A stretch of DNA of 64,000 bases from Paragordius varius (lineage: Eukaryota > Nematomorpha), in NCBI GenBank assembly GCA_964247055.1, contig OZ176052.1, positions 682,001 to 746,000 on the forward strand, read 5' to 3'. The notes beneath the pieces are model-generated. The model did not search any database, was not told the origin of the DNA, and saw only the letters and a program-made list of their open reading frames with translations. Positions 1 to 10,754 of this stretch are shown piece by piece. A program made the position numbers and the translations under genes. Positions within the stretch are counted from its first letter, which is position 1. Each line of letters starts with the position of its first letter.

Positions 1-780
1 AACCTTCAGAACTTCTAAAACTTTAAACAACTTTCTAAAAAATCAAAGAAAAACCTTGGAATCTAAGAGCTCTTCAAGCAAGGGCATATTTTCTTTATCA
101 ACGTTCCAAATTTAGTTTAATAAAATAATGATGATTAAATTAAATTAACTCTCTTTACAATACTTTGTTATCAAAACAACTTACAAAACTTAACAACTTT
201 TAAACAACATTCTAAACCAAAAAAATCATAGAATCTAATCAAGCTCTTCAAGCCAAGGCATATTTTCTTTATCAGCGTTGGGGATTGTTTTTATTTATTT
301 CAAAAAATTACAAAAAAGTCATGAAAGTTACATTATTACTCTAATTTTTGGTTATTTAATCGAGAATTTATTGTTTTTTGCAATAACTTCAATACAATTA
401 AAAAGATAACTCGCTTTACTAAATTTCTTTATCAAAACAACATTCTAAACTTCAAAACTCTCTAAAATTTAAACAACATTCTAAACAATTTAAACTTTAT
501 AAAATTTTCTAAAAAATCAAAATCAAACCAAAAAACAGATTAAAAAAACCTTGGAATCCAAGAGTTCTTCAAGCAAAGGCATATTTTCTTTAGCAGCGTT
601 TCAAATTTAGGTTAAATAACCAAAAATTAAAGTAATAAAGTAAACACTTTTTTATCAAAACAACTTTCAAAACTTGCCAACTTTCTAAAAAAACCAAAAA
701 AAAGTACCTTAGAATCCAGGAGCTCTTCAAGCAAAGGCATATTTTCTTTATCAGCGCCGTTGGGGTTTTTTTGGCCCCTG
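1..780 (-). repeat. Tandem copies of a ZC3H15 exon 3' end in its intron
   Basis: The last ZC3H15 exon in the window ends at 708 with a stretch coding [16 protein letters not shown] followed by a GT donor. Three further copies of this exon tail lie downstream in gene direction, at about 540-600, 233-285 and 50-110, each with similar flanking intron sequence (AACTTTCTAAAA-like runs). The copies at 50-110 and 540-600 keep the frame through [14 protein letters not shown] and end at AAGGT; the copy at 233-285 is more decayed. No clear acceptor AG precedes the copies, so they look like tandem duplications of exon end plus intron start rather than working exons. Confidence 0.8.
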
Positions 781-2923
781 CGATTAAGAAGGGTGAACCC
801 TGGGGGTAAGGCATGCCTATAAATGCATTTATCCCCGCCATCAGGACATTCCCAAAACCAACCATACTTGTTTTCTTCCACGGCTTTAAGGAAGTGTTTA
901 CAAATCTAACAAACAATTAGAAAATTTTAAAATTTTAAATTATTAATTATATTTTTAGTTTAGAGAGTAAAATTTTAAATTATTGATTGATTAATTTATA
1001 ACTTTTTTAATAACTTTTTAGTTTAATAAGATTTGAAAATTTTTAACATGATAATCTAGTATTAATACAGTAGTATGGATAGATATTTTTTTCATAAAAT
1101 TTTAAATTGATTTATTAATAACTAAAAAATGTAGAATAGAATAAATTGATTAATAATATTTTACAGTTTAGAGAATTTTAAAATCTCAAAAGGATGATCT
1201 ATTATTACATAAAAATTAATTTTTAAAACAACAAACAAAGAACTAGTTAATTAGGCATTTTTTAGATAATTATTTTTAGAGCATTTTTAAATTTTTAATT
1301 GATTGATTAATTAATAACTAAAAAAGGTAGAATAGTTAGATTATTTATAATTATTTTTAAAGCATCTATAAATTTTAAAATGATAATTCAGTATAATACA
1401 GTAGGAATTAATTTTTAAAACAACAAACAAAGAACAGTATGTTTTTTTGAATAGATATTTTTTTTATAAAATTTTAAATTATTGATTGATTAATTAATGA
1501 CTAAAAAATATAGAATAGATAGTTTAATTAATAATAATTCATTTATAAATTTTAAAAATTTTTAACATGATAATCTAATATTATTACATAAAAATTAATT
1601 TTTAAAACAACAAAGATTAGTTAGTTAGTTAGTTTATTTTTTTTTTGGAATCAGATTTAAGATTAAAAAAGTATGGCGTTGTCTTTTTATAAAAAAAATA
1701 TTTGTCTTTATATTACTACGTTTTGTCCATAGTATAATTCAATTTTTACTGTATATTCATCCATGAATAATAAATTTAAAACTTTTAAAAAAAATTTTAA
1801 TCAGATATTCTTGACGACAAATGAAAAATTAAAGCGCAAGTTTATTCTTAATTTTTTGTGAGATTTTTCTAGTTTCAAATTAATTTTTCAAAAAAGACAC
1901 ATAAATATATCATAAGTTTTTTATAATTGTTCATATATCCAGTTAATTATCCATTTCAATTTACCATTATACAAAACTAAAAATTAGACACCATTTACAA
2001 TTCAAATTCACCCTTGAACAATTCAAATTCACCCTAAAAATAAATTATGTGTTTTCGGGCAGCTAATATAACTCATTATTATTAATATCCTATATATCTT
2101 TATGGCGCAGTATAATTTTAATTTAAACAAAATTTCATTTTATGCAAAATACTTAAAAAATACAGGTATTTTTAATCTTATAATTTATTATTTTAGGGTG
2201 AATTTGAAGTGTAAATGGTATACAAATTTTTAAAAAAAAATTATATACTATATCAGTTTTATTGGATCTTTTATTTTCTTCGCTATGCTTTTTGTTGACC
2301 ACCTCTTCAAGCTTATTTTCATCCCAATTTTCCATGGTTTCATCTAATAATAAAAGAAGAATTTATTTTAAAATAAAGAATATTATAAAATTTTTATATT
2401 CGAAAATTCTATATATTGTTATTAAATTATTATTTATAAATATCTTATAAAATTCGCATAATAATAACGACTAGAAAAATCAAGAGTTACAGTAAAAATT
2501 GAAATTATACTATGGACAATACGTAGTAATATTTAAAAATAATTAAGGTTTTAAAAGAGTATGGGGTTGTCTTTTAGAGAAAAATATTTGTCTTTATGTT
2601 TTACGTTTTGTCCGTATAATTTCAATTTTTACTGTATTTCAATATTTGAACAATTTATATCTTATTGTTTAATATTTATAAAAATGTAATCTTTTAATTT
2701 AGAACTATTTAACCCCTAAAAAAATAATTTTTCCCTCTACTTTATACAATACAGAAAACACCAATAAAACAAATAAAGAGTATAGTTTAAAAAACTTTTA
2801 AAAAAGCAATTTAATATACGTAAGACATTCATACTTTTCTTTAGCTTACTTGATTTTTATATATAATAACCTAATTGTTTATTATTGCGATGAAATATAT
2901 AATATATTAAAATATATATATTC

Positions 2924-2962
<39 letters not shown>

Positions 2963-5233
2963 AACTGTTTGTTATCAATTTAGAAATCTAAAACATTATA
3001 GATAATAATGAAAAAATCAGGAATTATGATATAATTTTTAATTTTTTACTGAAAAAATAAATGAATGATTAAATAAAATTTAAATAAAAAAAACCAATTG
3101 CCTACCAATAAATTTAAATAAATATATTAAATTTCAATATATATATATATAAATTAAACTATATTTTTTTTAAAAAAAGTTTTAAACAAAAAAAAGGGGG
3201 ACAAACTTTCACGTAAATCGACATAAAGACTTCGTTTTTCAACTTTCCTTTCGACGGCTAAATCATGTGAGAATTTGCATTTATCGCCTTTGGTGCAGAG
3301 GCCTTGCTTGAAAAAGGCACAAAGAGTGAATTTGGGATCAACACCTATAAATATCAAAAATATCCCATTTACAATTCAAATTCACCCCCTTGAACAATTC
3401 AAATTCACCCTTGAACGATTCAAATTCACCCCCTTGAACAATTCAAATTCACCCTTGAACAATTCAAATTCACACCCTTGAACAATTCAAATTCACCCCC
3501 AAACAATTCAAATTCACACTTTTGAACAATACAAATTCACCCTTGAACAATACAAATTCACCCTTGAACGATTCAAATTCACCCCCTTGAACAATTCAAA
3601 TTCACCCTTGAACAATTCAAATTCACCCCCAAACAATTCAAATTCACACCCTTGAACAATACAAATTCACCCTTGAACAATACAAATTCACCCTTGAACG
3701 ATTCAAATTCACCCCCTTGAACAATTCAAATTCACCCTTGAACAATTCAAATTCACACCCTTGAACAATACAAATTCACCCTTGAACAATTCAAATTCAC
3801 CCCCAAACAATTCAAATTCACACTTTTGAACAATACAAATTCACCCTTGAACGATTCAAATTCACCCCCTTGAACAATTCAAATTCACCCCCGAATAATT
3901 CAAATTCACACCCTTGAACAATACAAATTCACCCTTGAACAATACAAAATCACCCTTGAACGATTCAAATTCACCCCCTTGAACAATTCAAATTCACCCT
4001 TGAACAATTCAAATTCACACCCTTGAACAATTCAAATTCACCCTTGAACAATTCAAATTCACTCTCGAACAATTCAGAATCACCTTTGGATAATTCAAAT
4101 TCACCCTCGAACCACTCAAATTCACCCTTGAACAATTGAAATTCACCCTTAAACAATTCAAATTAACACCCTTGAACACTTCAAATACACCCTTGAACAA
4201 TTGCCTTTGAACAATTCAAATTTCCCCTTAGACAATTCATATTCACCCCCTTGAAAAATTCAAATTAACCCCCCGAACAATTCAAATACACCTTCGAACA
4301 ATTCAAATTCACACCCTTGAACAATCAAATTCACCCCCAAACAATTCAAATTCACACTTTTGAACAATTCAAATTCCCCTTACAATTCAAATTCACCCTC
4401 GAACAATTCAAATTTACCCTCAATTCTAATTCACCCTTAAACAATTCAAATTTACCCTCGAAATTCTAATTCACCCTTGAACAATTCGAATTCAGCCTTG
4501 AACAATTCAAATTCCCCTTACAATTCAAATTCACCCTCGAACAATTCAAATTTACCCTCAATTCTAATTCACCCTTAAACAATTCAAATTTACCCTCGAA
4601 ATTCTAATTCACCCTTAAACAATTCGAATTCAGCCTTGAACAATTCAAATTCCCCCTCGAACAATTCAAATTCAGACTTTTGAACAATTCAAATTCACCC
4701 CCTTGAACAATTTACCCTTAAACAATTCAAATTCACCCTTGAACAATTTAAATTCACCCCCTTTGACAATTCAAATTCACCCTTGAACAATTCGAATTAA
4801 CCCTTGAACAAATCAAATTCACCCTCGAACAATTTAAATTCACCCTCGAACAATTTAAATTCACTCTAATAATAAATTATCTGTTTTTTCGCTAATATAA
4901 CTCATCATTAATATAAAATATATTTTTATGGCACATAGTTTATTATTTTTTCAGTATTATCATATTAATTTTAAAAAAAATTTATATTTTAAGATATAAT
5001 AAATATAGGTAATATTTAACTTTAAAAACACATAATTTATTTTAGGATGAATTTGTATTGTTCGATTCAAGGATGATTTGAATTTGAACTGTAAATAATA
5101 CAGTAAATATTGAGATTAGTTATATATGGACCAAATGCGAAAATATAAAGACAATTTTTTTCAAAAAAGAGACAACCCAACCATACTTTTTTAAACCTCA
5201 ATTATTTTCTATAAAAATTATTTAATTACAACG

Positions 5234-5268
<35 letters not shown>

Positions 5269-6533
5269 ATTGTGTTGCTACCAATATACATCTCTTCATA
5301 TATTTTACAGTTAAAGTTAGAAAAATGAGTTATTGTGTTTAAAAAAATCAAGATTAAAAAGGTATGGGGTTGTGTTTTAGAAAAAAATATTTATATATTC
5401 TTAAGTTTTGTCCGTATAATTTTACTTTTTACTGTAGTATATTATATATGAGAATTATTAATAAATATTAAAAATTCAGCAATAAATGTAAATTATTTTA
5501 ATAAATAATAATTATTTATAAAAAGGCAGCAAGGGTAAATTTGGGGCTAATTCTCTAAAAGTATAATAGTTTAGAGTTAAATGTTAACGATTACGCATTT
5601 TTTGTATAAATTAATTAACTTAAATATAAAATAGAGAAATATATATCTAAATATAGTTTTTAATGCTAAAACTGTAAATAATTTAAATTTAAATATATTT
5701 TTAAATATTATATAGCGCTTAATAATATTCATGCAAATCTCTTAATTCAATATTTAATACCCGCCCCCTATGTATTTTTAAGCTGATGGGTGGGCAAATA
5801 TTTAAATATTTTTTTGAACGCGCTAATAATTTAAAACACAATAAAGAATATATAGATAAAATTAAGACATTACCTTTGGGGTAATATCTATTCCAGATAA
5901 ATTCCAAATTATAATATCTTAGGAAATAACTGTCATTTTGAGTTAAATTTAAAATATGATTCATATGGCCCGTTGACCGGATTTTTAAAATAATGCAAGA
6001 TTTAAAACGGTTCGTCCTAAAAATTTTGTTGTTAACAAATATATTTTAGGGAATATAAATATATGAAAAAAATTAACCATTTTTTAGTGCTAGATAAAAA
6101 GTTAAGAGTTCTTATGGTAAATTTTATAAATTAAAAAGATATAAATTCCGATCATTTCATATCACTCTAAATAACATTTTATTTCAAATAAACGTAGCCA
6201 TTAAACAAAATAATTAAAACCTTGAGTAACTTTTTGCTCTTGAACCACCGGTTTAAAGATTTTGTTGAATTCGTCCAATTTATCATCTTTCGTTTCTTTA
6301 GTTGCTTTCTATATCATGATTTAAAAATATGTAACAATACTTTTGTCCGAGTATTCGGATCATTTGCTAACTGATTTGTGACATTTTTGATGAATTTTTG
6401 TTGTTTTGAGCCCTTTTTATTTTTTAGCCCAAATGTTTTATCCTAAAATAACTTAAAAAATCTTTACTTCAATAATCTTTTCCTTTTTCTTTTGAATAGT
6501 TTTGCTAGACTCTTTTTTCGCCTTCGAAGACAT
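708..6533 (-). CDS. ZC3H15: ZC3H15 (DRG family regulatory protein 1), 5' part, six exons
   Basis: CCCH zinc-finger protein that in other animals binds and stabilises the translational GTPase DRG1 in the cytoplasm. Exons on the minus strand: 6468-6533 (start ATG at 6533), 6341-6442, 6221-6308, 3207-3344, 2249-2343 and 708-905. Phases agree at every junction. The lysine-rich N-terminus ([26 protein letters not shown]) and FKPVV are hallmarks of the family. The first CCCH finger is in [20 protein letters not shown], and the second, in exon 6, is in ICKHF...[14 protein letters not shown] followed by ALPPGF. The first two introns are only 25 and 32 nt; the next three are 2876, 863 and 1343 bp and full of repeats. 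The acidic C-terminal part and stop must lie left of position 1. Family assignment is near certain; single splice sites are by eye. Confidence 0.93.
1010..1625. repeat. Imperfect AT-rich tandem repeats inside a ZC3H15 intron
   Basis: Blocks containing TAATTTTTAAAACAACAAA, GATTGATTAATTAATAACTAAAAAA and TTTTTAACATGATAATCTA recur about three times between 1010 and 1625. They lie in the intron between exons 2249-2343 and 708-905. No coding content is visible. Confidence 0.6.
1649..1753. mobile_element. MITE family 1, right half only
   Basis: Matches the right arm of the family 1 element (GTATGG...TTGTC...TTTTTACTGTA) and ends in ACTG followed by TA. The left arm is absent. It sits in a ZC3H15 intron. 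Confidence 0.7.
1985..2223. mobile_element. MITE family 2
   Basis: Inverted repeat: left ACCATTTACAATTCAAATTC, right GGGTGAATTTGAAGTGTAAA then TGGTATA. The core holds the family signature of TAATATAACTCATTATTA and a second part ending in TTATTATTTTAGGGTGA. It ends 25 bp from the donor of ZC3H15 exon 2249-2343. The left arm contains two units of the 21-bp motif that forms long minisatellites elsewhere. Confidence 0.85.
2490..2634. mobile_element. MITE family 1, short copy
   Basis: Both termini are present (CAGTAAAAATTGAAATTATA at the left, ATTTTTACTG at the right, flanked by TA), but the middle is missing, so the arms lie almost back to back. It lies in the ZC3H15 intron 2344-3206. Confidence 0.85.
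2925..2959. repeat. (TA)n microsatellite
   Basis: An uninterrupted TA run in a ZC3H15 intron. Comparable TA runs lie at 5238-5266, 16670-16692, 24690-24711, 31856-31898, 31934-31958, 34284-34340 and 61203-61246, several of them in the middle of MITE family 1 copies. Confidence 0.95.
3361..5096. mobile_element. MITE family 2 with minisatellite-expanded left arm
   Basis: Begins with CATTTACAATTCAAATTCAC at 3367 and ends with TTTGAACTGTAAATAATA near 5096. The family core (CTAATATAACTCATCATTAA, TTTATGGCACA, CACATAATTTATTTTAGGATG) lies at 4870-5060. Between left terminus and core, the arm has expanded to about 1.5 kb of 21-bp units. The element starts 17 bp from the acceptor of ZC3H15 exon 3207-3344. 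Confidence 0.8.
3365..4868 (+). repeat. 21-bp minisatellite derived from the MITE family 2 arm
   Basis: About 70 units around the motif GAACAATTCAAATTCACCC, with variants ending CCCCTT or CACCCTT. A variant with GAACGATTCAAATTC recurs at about 3413, 3567, 3697, 3848 and 3958, so several units have been copied together as higher-order blocks. Units decay towards 4100-4700. The open frames across it are by-products of a period divisible by three. Confidence 0.95.
5101..5434. mobile_element. MITE family 1
   Basis: Starts CAGTAAATATT after TA and ends TTTTTACTG before TA. Inner arms carry ACAACC..CATACTTTTTTAAACC and its inverse, with a (TA)n run in the core at 5238-5266. It directly abuts the right end of the MITE family 2 element, in ZC3H15 intron 3345-6220. 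Confidence 0.88.
5435..6220. other. Intron remainder, no feature recognised
   Basis: AT-rich sequence at the 5' end of the largest ZC3H15 intron. A weak open frame on the minus strand at 5719-5964 has no recognisable similarity and is not called. Nothing else is seen. Confidence 0.4.
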
Positions 6534-6844
6534 ACGGGAAAATCAAGAGCATCAACTAGTATTATGAATGAAAAATATTTATAAAATTTAACATGCTTTA
6601 GTAAAATTTTACACAAAATCTTTTAAATTATTATATAAAATTAAAATATATAATAATTATAAAACATAATTAAATTTTAATTTTTTAAAATTATACTTTT
6701 CATTTAATTTTTATGCGTGTAACCCAACCTGGTCGGGCATCATATTGCTTAGCGTGAAAAAAATACCTTTTTACAAATTTTATCTTTAGGTAACATTTTA
6801 TACCTCTAAAAACTAGATTCGGACACGTTTTTAAAGCCTTTCAA
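6534..6844. promoter_or_regulatory. Divergent intergenic region between ZC3H15 and Rab5 starts
   Basis: The two start codons are 311 bp apart in head-to-head orientation, so both 5' UTRs and promoters must share this stretch. No TATA box is clear. The least AT-rich segment (CCAACCTGGTCGGGC, about 6724-6738) is a candidate core-promoter region. Inference from position only. Confidence 0.5.
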
Positions 6845-9800
6845 ATGTCATCGTCCAGAGGAGGCAGTAACACCAATCAAAATGTAACCACCAATAAAAT
6901 TTATCAGTATAAATTAGTTTTGTTGGGTGAATCTGCCGTTGGGAAAAGTAGCCTGGTTTTACGGTTCGTCAAAGGACAATTCCATGAATATCAGGAAAGT
7001 ACGATAGGGGCTGCTTTTCTGACTCAAACCATCTGCCTAGATGACACGACTGTTAAATTCGAGATTTGGGACACAGCTGGTCAGGAACGATATCACAGTT
7101 TAGCACCCATGTATTATCGAGGTGCTCAAGCCGCTATCATAGTTTACGACATTACGAGTTATGACAGTTTTGTCCGAGCCCAAAAATGGGTCCTTGAACT
7201 CCAACGCCAAGCCAGTCCCAAAATTGTTATCGCACTAGCTGGTATATTTATTTAAATTTGAGAAAATGTTAAAATGGTTTTAAATTTGAGAAATACAACA
7301 AAAGACTGAAAAACATTTTTTGTTTAAAAAATTTTCTTTGATCTAACTTTTCCATGCTAATTAAATGATGAATTAATTTATATATATATATTATAGTTAT
7401 CTGATTAATTTGAGAATTTTAAAATGGTTTTTATGGAAATTTTCATGTTTTTTTATAATTATTTTATTCTATTAATGTGGGTCCTTGAACTCCAACGCCA
7501 AGCCAGTCCCAAAATTTTCATCGCACTAGCTGGTATATTTGACAAATTGTTTAAATGGTTTTTAAATTTATGGCAGACAATTAATTAAAATGGCTGATAA
7601 AAAGTCGTTTTTCTATGATTCTCATATTTTCTTTGCTTTAACTTTTTCAATATCATGTTTTGAGTTAATATACCATTTACAGTTCATATTCACCCTTGAA
7701 CAATTAAAATTTACCCTAATTATAAATTATGTGTTTTCCAACTAATATAAATCATTATTAATATAAAATACATCTTTATGACAAAGTTTATTATTTTTTC
7801 AGTATTATTTTGATTTAAAACATAATTTTTTTAAAAAAAATATATAAAAATAAAGGTAATTTTTAATCTTAAAAAACATTTACTTTATTTGAGGGTAAAT
7901 TTGAATCGTTTGAGGGTGAATTTGTAATATAAATGCTATATATATAATATAGGCAAAAATTGAAATTATTCGGACAAAGACAAATATTTTTTTCTAAAAG
8001 ACACAACCATACTTTTTCAAACCTTAATTTTTCCCATATAAGCTATTTAATTACAAATTTGAAACAATCAGTTAAATTTTATAAAATTGAGTTTTAAAAG
8101 GTATGTTCTTTTAGAAAAAAATACTTGTCTTTGAATTTTTACATTTTGTCCGTATAATTCCAATTTTTACTATATATAAATATAGATATATATATCTAAC
8201 TGTGATAATTTTTAGAAGTTCAAAATGGTTTTTATGGAATTGGTGTGAAAATCTTTTTTTAAATTTTCTTTGTCCATTAAAGTTATTTTATTATAATAAA
8301 TTGGTTTCTTAAGCCTAACGTCAAGCCAGTAACATTGTCCACATACTAGCTGGTATGATTAAAATTATTGTGGTTTAAATTTAAAAAAATTATTTTTAAA
8401 AATATTTTTCACCGTAATTAATTTTTAATAGATTTAATTTGACTTCAGAATATCTAAACACAAAAAGATTACAGTTCAAATTCACCATTGAATAACCAAG
8501 GCTAATATAACTCACCATAAATAGATAATATATCTTTAAGGCTTAGTTCATTATTTTATCAATATTAGTGTAATTTTAAACAGAATTCATTTAAAAAAAA
8601 AATAGCTTTTAATCGTTAAATACACATAATTACTTTTTAGGGTGATTTTTATTGTTCAAGAGTGAAGTTGAACTTTAAATGGTATAATTAGTTTTTATTG
8701 TTAAAATAATATCTAGTTTTGCTTTTCAAAAACCCTTCAATTAATTAATTAATAGAGTAAATTTTTTCACAGTATCTACTTTATTATAACTAATTAATTA
8801 GGTATAATGTTAACACTTTTTTTGAAATTTTTTTGAAAAAATTTTATTATTATTATGTTTTAATCTTATTTATTTTTTTAAATATAATAATCTTTAAACA
8901 CCATATTTTTGCTATCATAGCTTCATATTTTTGATTTTTTCTAAAAAAACTTTTATATTTTAATTATGTATTCTTATAATTTGTTTAAATTCTATTTTTC
9001 AAAACCCTTTTTCGTTTCATATTTAAAAATAAGTTTTATCATCCTGTCCAAAAAATGCGCCCACAATTAAATTAATTTGAAGAATCGCTTTAAGTTGTTT
9101 GATTATTTATTTTAATATATTTTGGACAAAAAATTATAAATTCCATATTATAAAGGTGAATATTTTTTTATTAAAATGTATAACAGAAAATTAAATTAAA
9201 AATTATATTATATAATTAGCCTTCGAAACAATTGAATATTATGTAAAAACCATATTTTTCCATCTTATAAATAATTCACAATTATTTTTGTTGTTATTTG
9301 TTGTTTCAAATATGATGATTTTTGTCTTATGATTCCTAAATATAATATAATTTTATTTGGTTATAATTGCAAAAATAATTATAATATATACTATTTACAG
9401 TTCAAATTTACCCTAAAATAAATTAAGGTGTTTTTTTAAGATTAAAAATTACCTTTATTTTAAAATATTTTTAATATATGAAATTCTGTTTAATATAAAT
9501 GTAATGCTGAAAAAAGAATAAACTATGTTAGTAAAAATATATTTCATATTAATGATGTGAGTTCTATTATCCTGAAAACACATAATTTCATCATTTTAGG
9601 GTGATTTTGAATTGTTCAGGGGGGAATTTGAGTTGTTTAAGGGTATTAAATTGTTTGAGGTTGAATTTGAATTGTTCAAGGGTGAATTTGAATTGTTTAA
9701 GGGTGAATTTGAATTGTTTAAGGGTGAATTTGAATTGTTAGAGGGTGAATTTGAATTTCAGGGGTGAATTTGAATTGTTCAGGGATGAATTTGAATTGTT

Positions 9801-10630
9801 GTTCAAGGGTGAATTTTTATCGTTCAAGGGTGAATTTGAATTGTTCAAGGGTACTTTTGAATTGTTTGAGGGTGAATTTGAATTGTTTGAGGGTGAATTT
9901 GAATTGTTTAAGGGTAAATTTTAATTTGTTCGTGGGTAAATTTGAATTGTTCAAGAGTGAATTCGAATTGTTCAAGGGTAAATTTGAATTGTTCAAGAGT
10001 AAATTTGAATTGTTCAAGGGTGAATTTGAATTGTTCAAGAGTGAATTTGAATTGTTTAAGGGTAAATTTGAATAGTTCAAGGTTTTATTTGAATTGTTCA
10101 AAGGTGAATTTGAATAGTTCAAGGGTGAATTTGAATTGTTCATGGGGGAATTTGAATTGTTGGAGGGTACTTTAGAATTGTTCGTGGGTAAATTTCAATT
10201 GTTCAAGGGAGAATTCGAAATTTTTAAGCGAAAATTTGAAGAGTTCAAGGGTACTTTTGAATTGCAAATGGTATAATAATTTATTTTTTCTATTTTAAGT
10301 TAATTGTGAAAACAACTTATACAAATTTAATACTTTTTTATTTTATTTTCCTCCTTAGGTAACAAATTAGATTTGGCCGATAAACGTATGGTTGAAACGG
10401 AACAAGCTCAATCGTATGCTGATGAGAATGGCCTTCTGTTCATGGAAACATCGGCAAAAACTGCCATTAATGTTAATGAAATTTTTATGGCCATAGCTAA
10501 GAAATTGCCTAAAGCTGACCCAAATACCCAGGCCGGTAAGCGTGGAACAGGCGGAGTTGATTTATCAAACAGTGCCGCATCATCAAACACGAATAATAGC
10601 TCACCTCTATTCTCATGTTGTGCTAAATAG
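6845..10630 (+). CDS. Rab5: Rab5 small GTPase, two exons
   Basis: GTPase of early endosomes that drives vesicle docking and homotypic fusion. Exons 6845-7241 and 10359-10630 join in phase 1 (GCT G / GT AAC) to give 222 residues, close to the 215 of vertebrate Rab5. All nucleotide-binding motifs are present: P-loop GESAVGKS (residues 28-35), switch I with [17 protein letters not shown] (74-80), NKLD (133-136, spanning just after the junction) and ETSAK (161-165). The C-terminus ends in CCAK, a double-cysteine geranylgeranylation site. The single intron of 3117 bp holds MITEs, a minisatellite and copies of the end of exon 1. Start chosen as the first ATG in frame, with a Ser/Gly/Asn-rich N-terminus typical of Rab5. 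Confidence 0.97.
7478..7541 (+). repeat. Copy of the end of Rab5 exon 1 inside the intron
   Basis: Nearly identical to 7187-7250: it repeats the codons from GGTCCTTGAACTCC to CTAGCTG and the donor GTATATTT. Only about two bases differ (ATTTTCATC for ATTGTTATC), so it is young. No convincing acceptor precedes it. Confidence 0.92.
7671..7940. mobile_element. MITE family 2
   Basis: Left end ACCATTTACAGTTCATATTC, right end GGGTGAATTTGTAATATAAA; core with AACTAATATAAATCATTATT. In the Rab5 intron, directly followed by a family 1 MITE. Confidence 0.85.
7951..8172. mobile_element. MITE family 1, internally shortened
   Basis: Arms TGAAATTATTCGGACAAA and TTTGTCCGTATAATTCCAA in inverted orientation, ending TTTTTACTA. 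In the Rab5 intron. Confidence 0.82.
8300..8358 (+). repeat. Second, older copy of the end of Rab5 exon 1
   Basis: AACGTCAAGCCAGTAAC...ACTAGCTGGTAT matches the same exon end and donor with many differences. Together with 7187-7250 and 7478-7541 it makes three units, so the intron grew in part by repeated tandem duplication of exon end plus intron start. Confidence 0.8.
8466..8687. mobile_element. MITE family 2
   Basis: Left TTACAGTTCAAATTCACC, right GAACTTTAAATGGTATA; core GGCTAATATAACTCACCATA. In the Rab5 intron. Confidence 0.82.
8690..9388. other. Rab5 intron segment, no feature recognised
   Basis: Very AT-rich with long T runs. No coding frame, RNA gene or family repeat was recognised. 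Confidence 0.4.
9389..10277. mobile_element. MITE family 2 with minisatellite-expanded right arm
   Basis: Left end ACTATTTACAGTTCAAATTT, core at 9420-9590, right end AATTGCAAATGGTATA. The right arm has grown into the 21-bp array at 9600-10260, the mirror of the element at 3361-5096 whose left arm expanded. Confidence 0.82.
9600..10260 (-). repeat. 21-bp minisatellite, inverse orientation
   Basis: About 30 units around AAGGGTGAATTTGAATTGTTC, the reverse complement of the motif at 3365-4868. Many variants (GAGGG, AAGAG, TACTTT). Open frames on both strands here reflect the 21-bp period, not genes. Confidence 0.94.
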
Positions 10631-10754
10631 ATGGAGCATTAAAAAAAGAATTTTGACTTAAAAACTCTCTTTTGGAAATTTTCTGGCAAAAAATTTACTT
10701 TTACGGATTAATTTTTACTTATTTTGGAAATTAACATCAGAAAAGGATTTTAAA

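Noticed and set aside
3971-4200. Two minus-strand frames of 61 residues
   Set aside because: Again the 21-bp array read in two frames.
3365-4868. CRISPR-like array of short regular repeats
   Set aside because: Units are contiguous with no unique spacers, the genome is a spliced animal genome, and the motif derives from a MITE arm.
9764-10175. Overlapping open frames of 77-108 residues on both strands
   Set aside because: They are translations of the 21-bp minisatellite, whose period is divisible by three; the peptide is a simple repeat.
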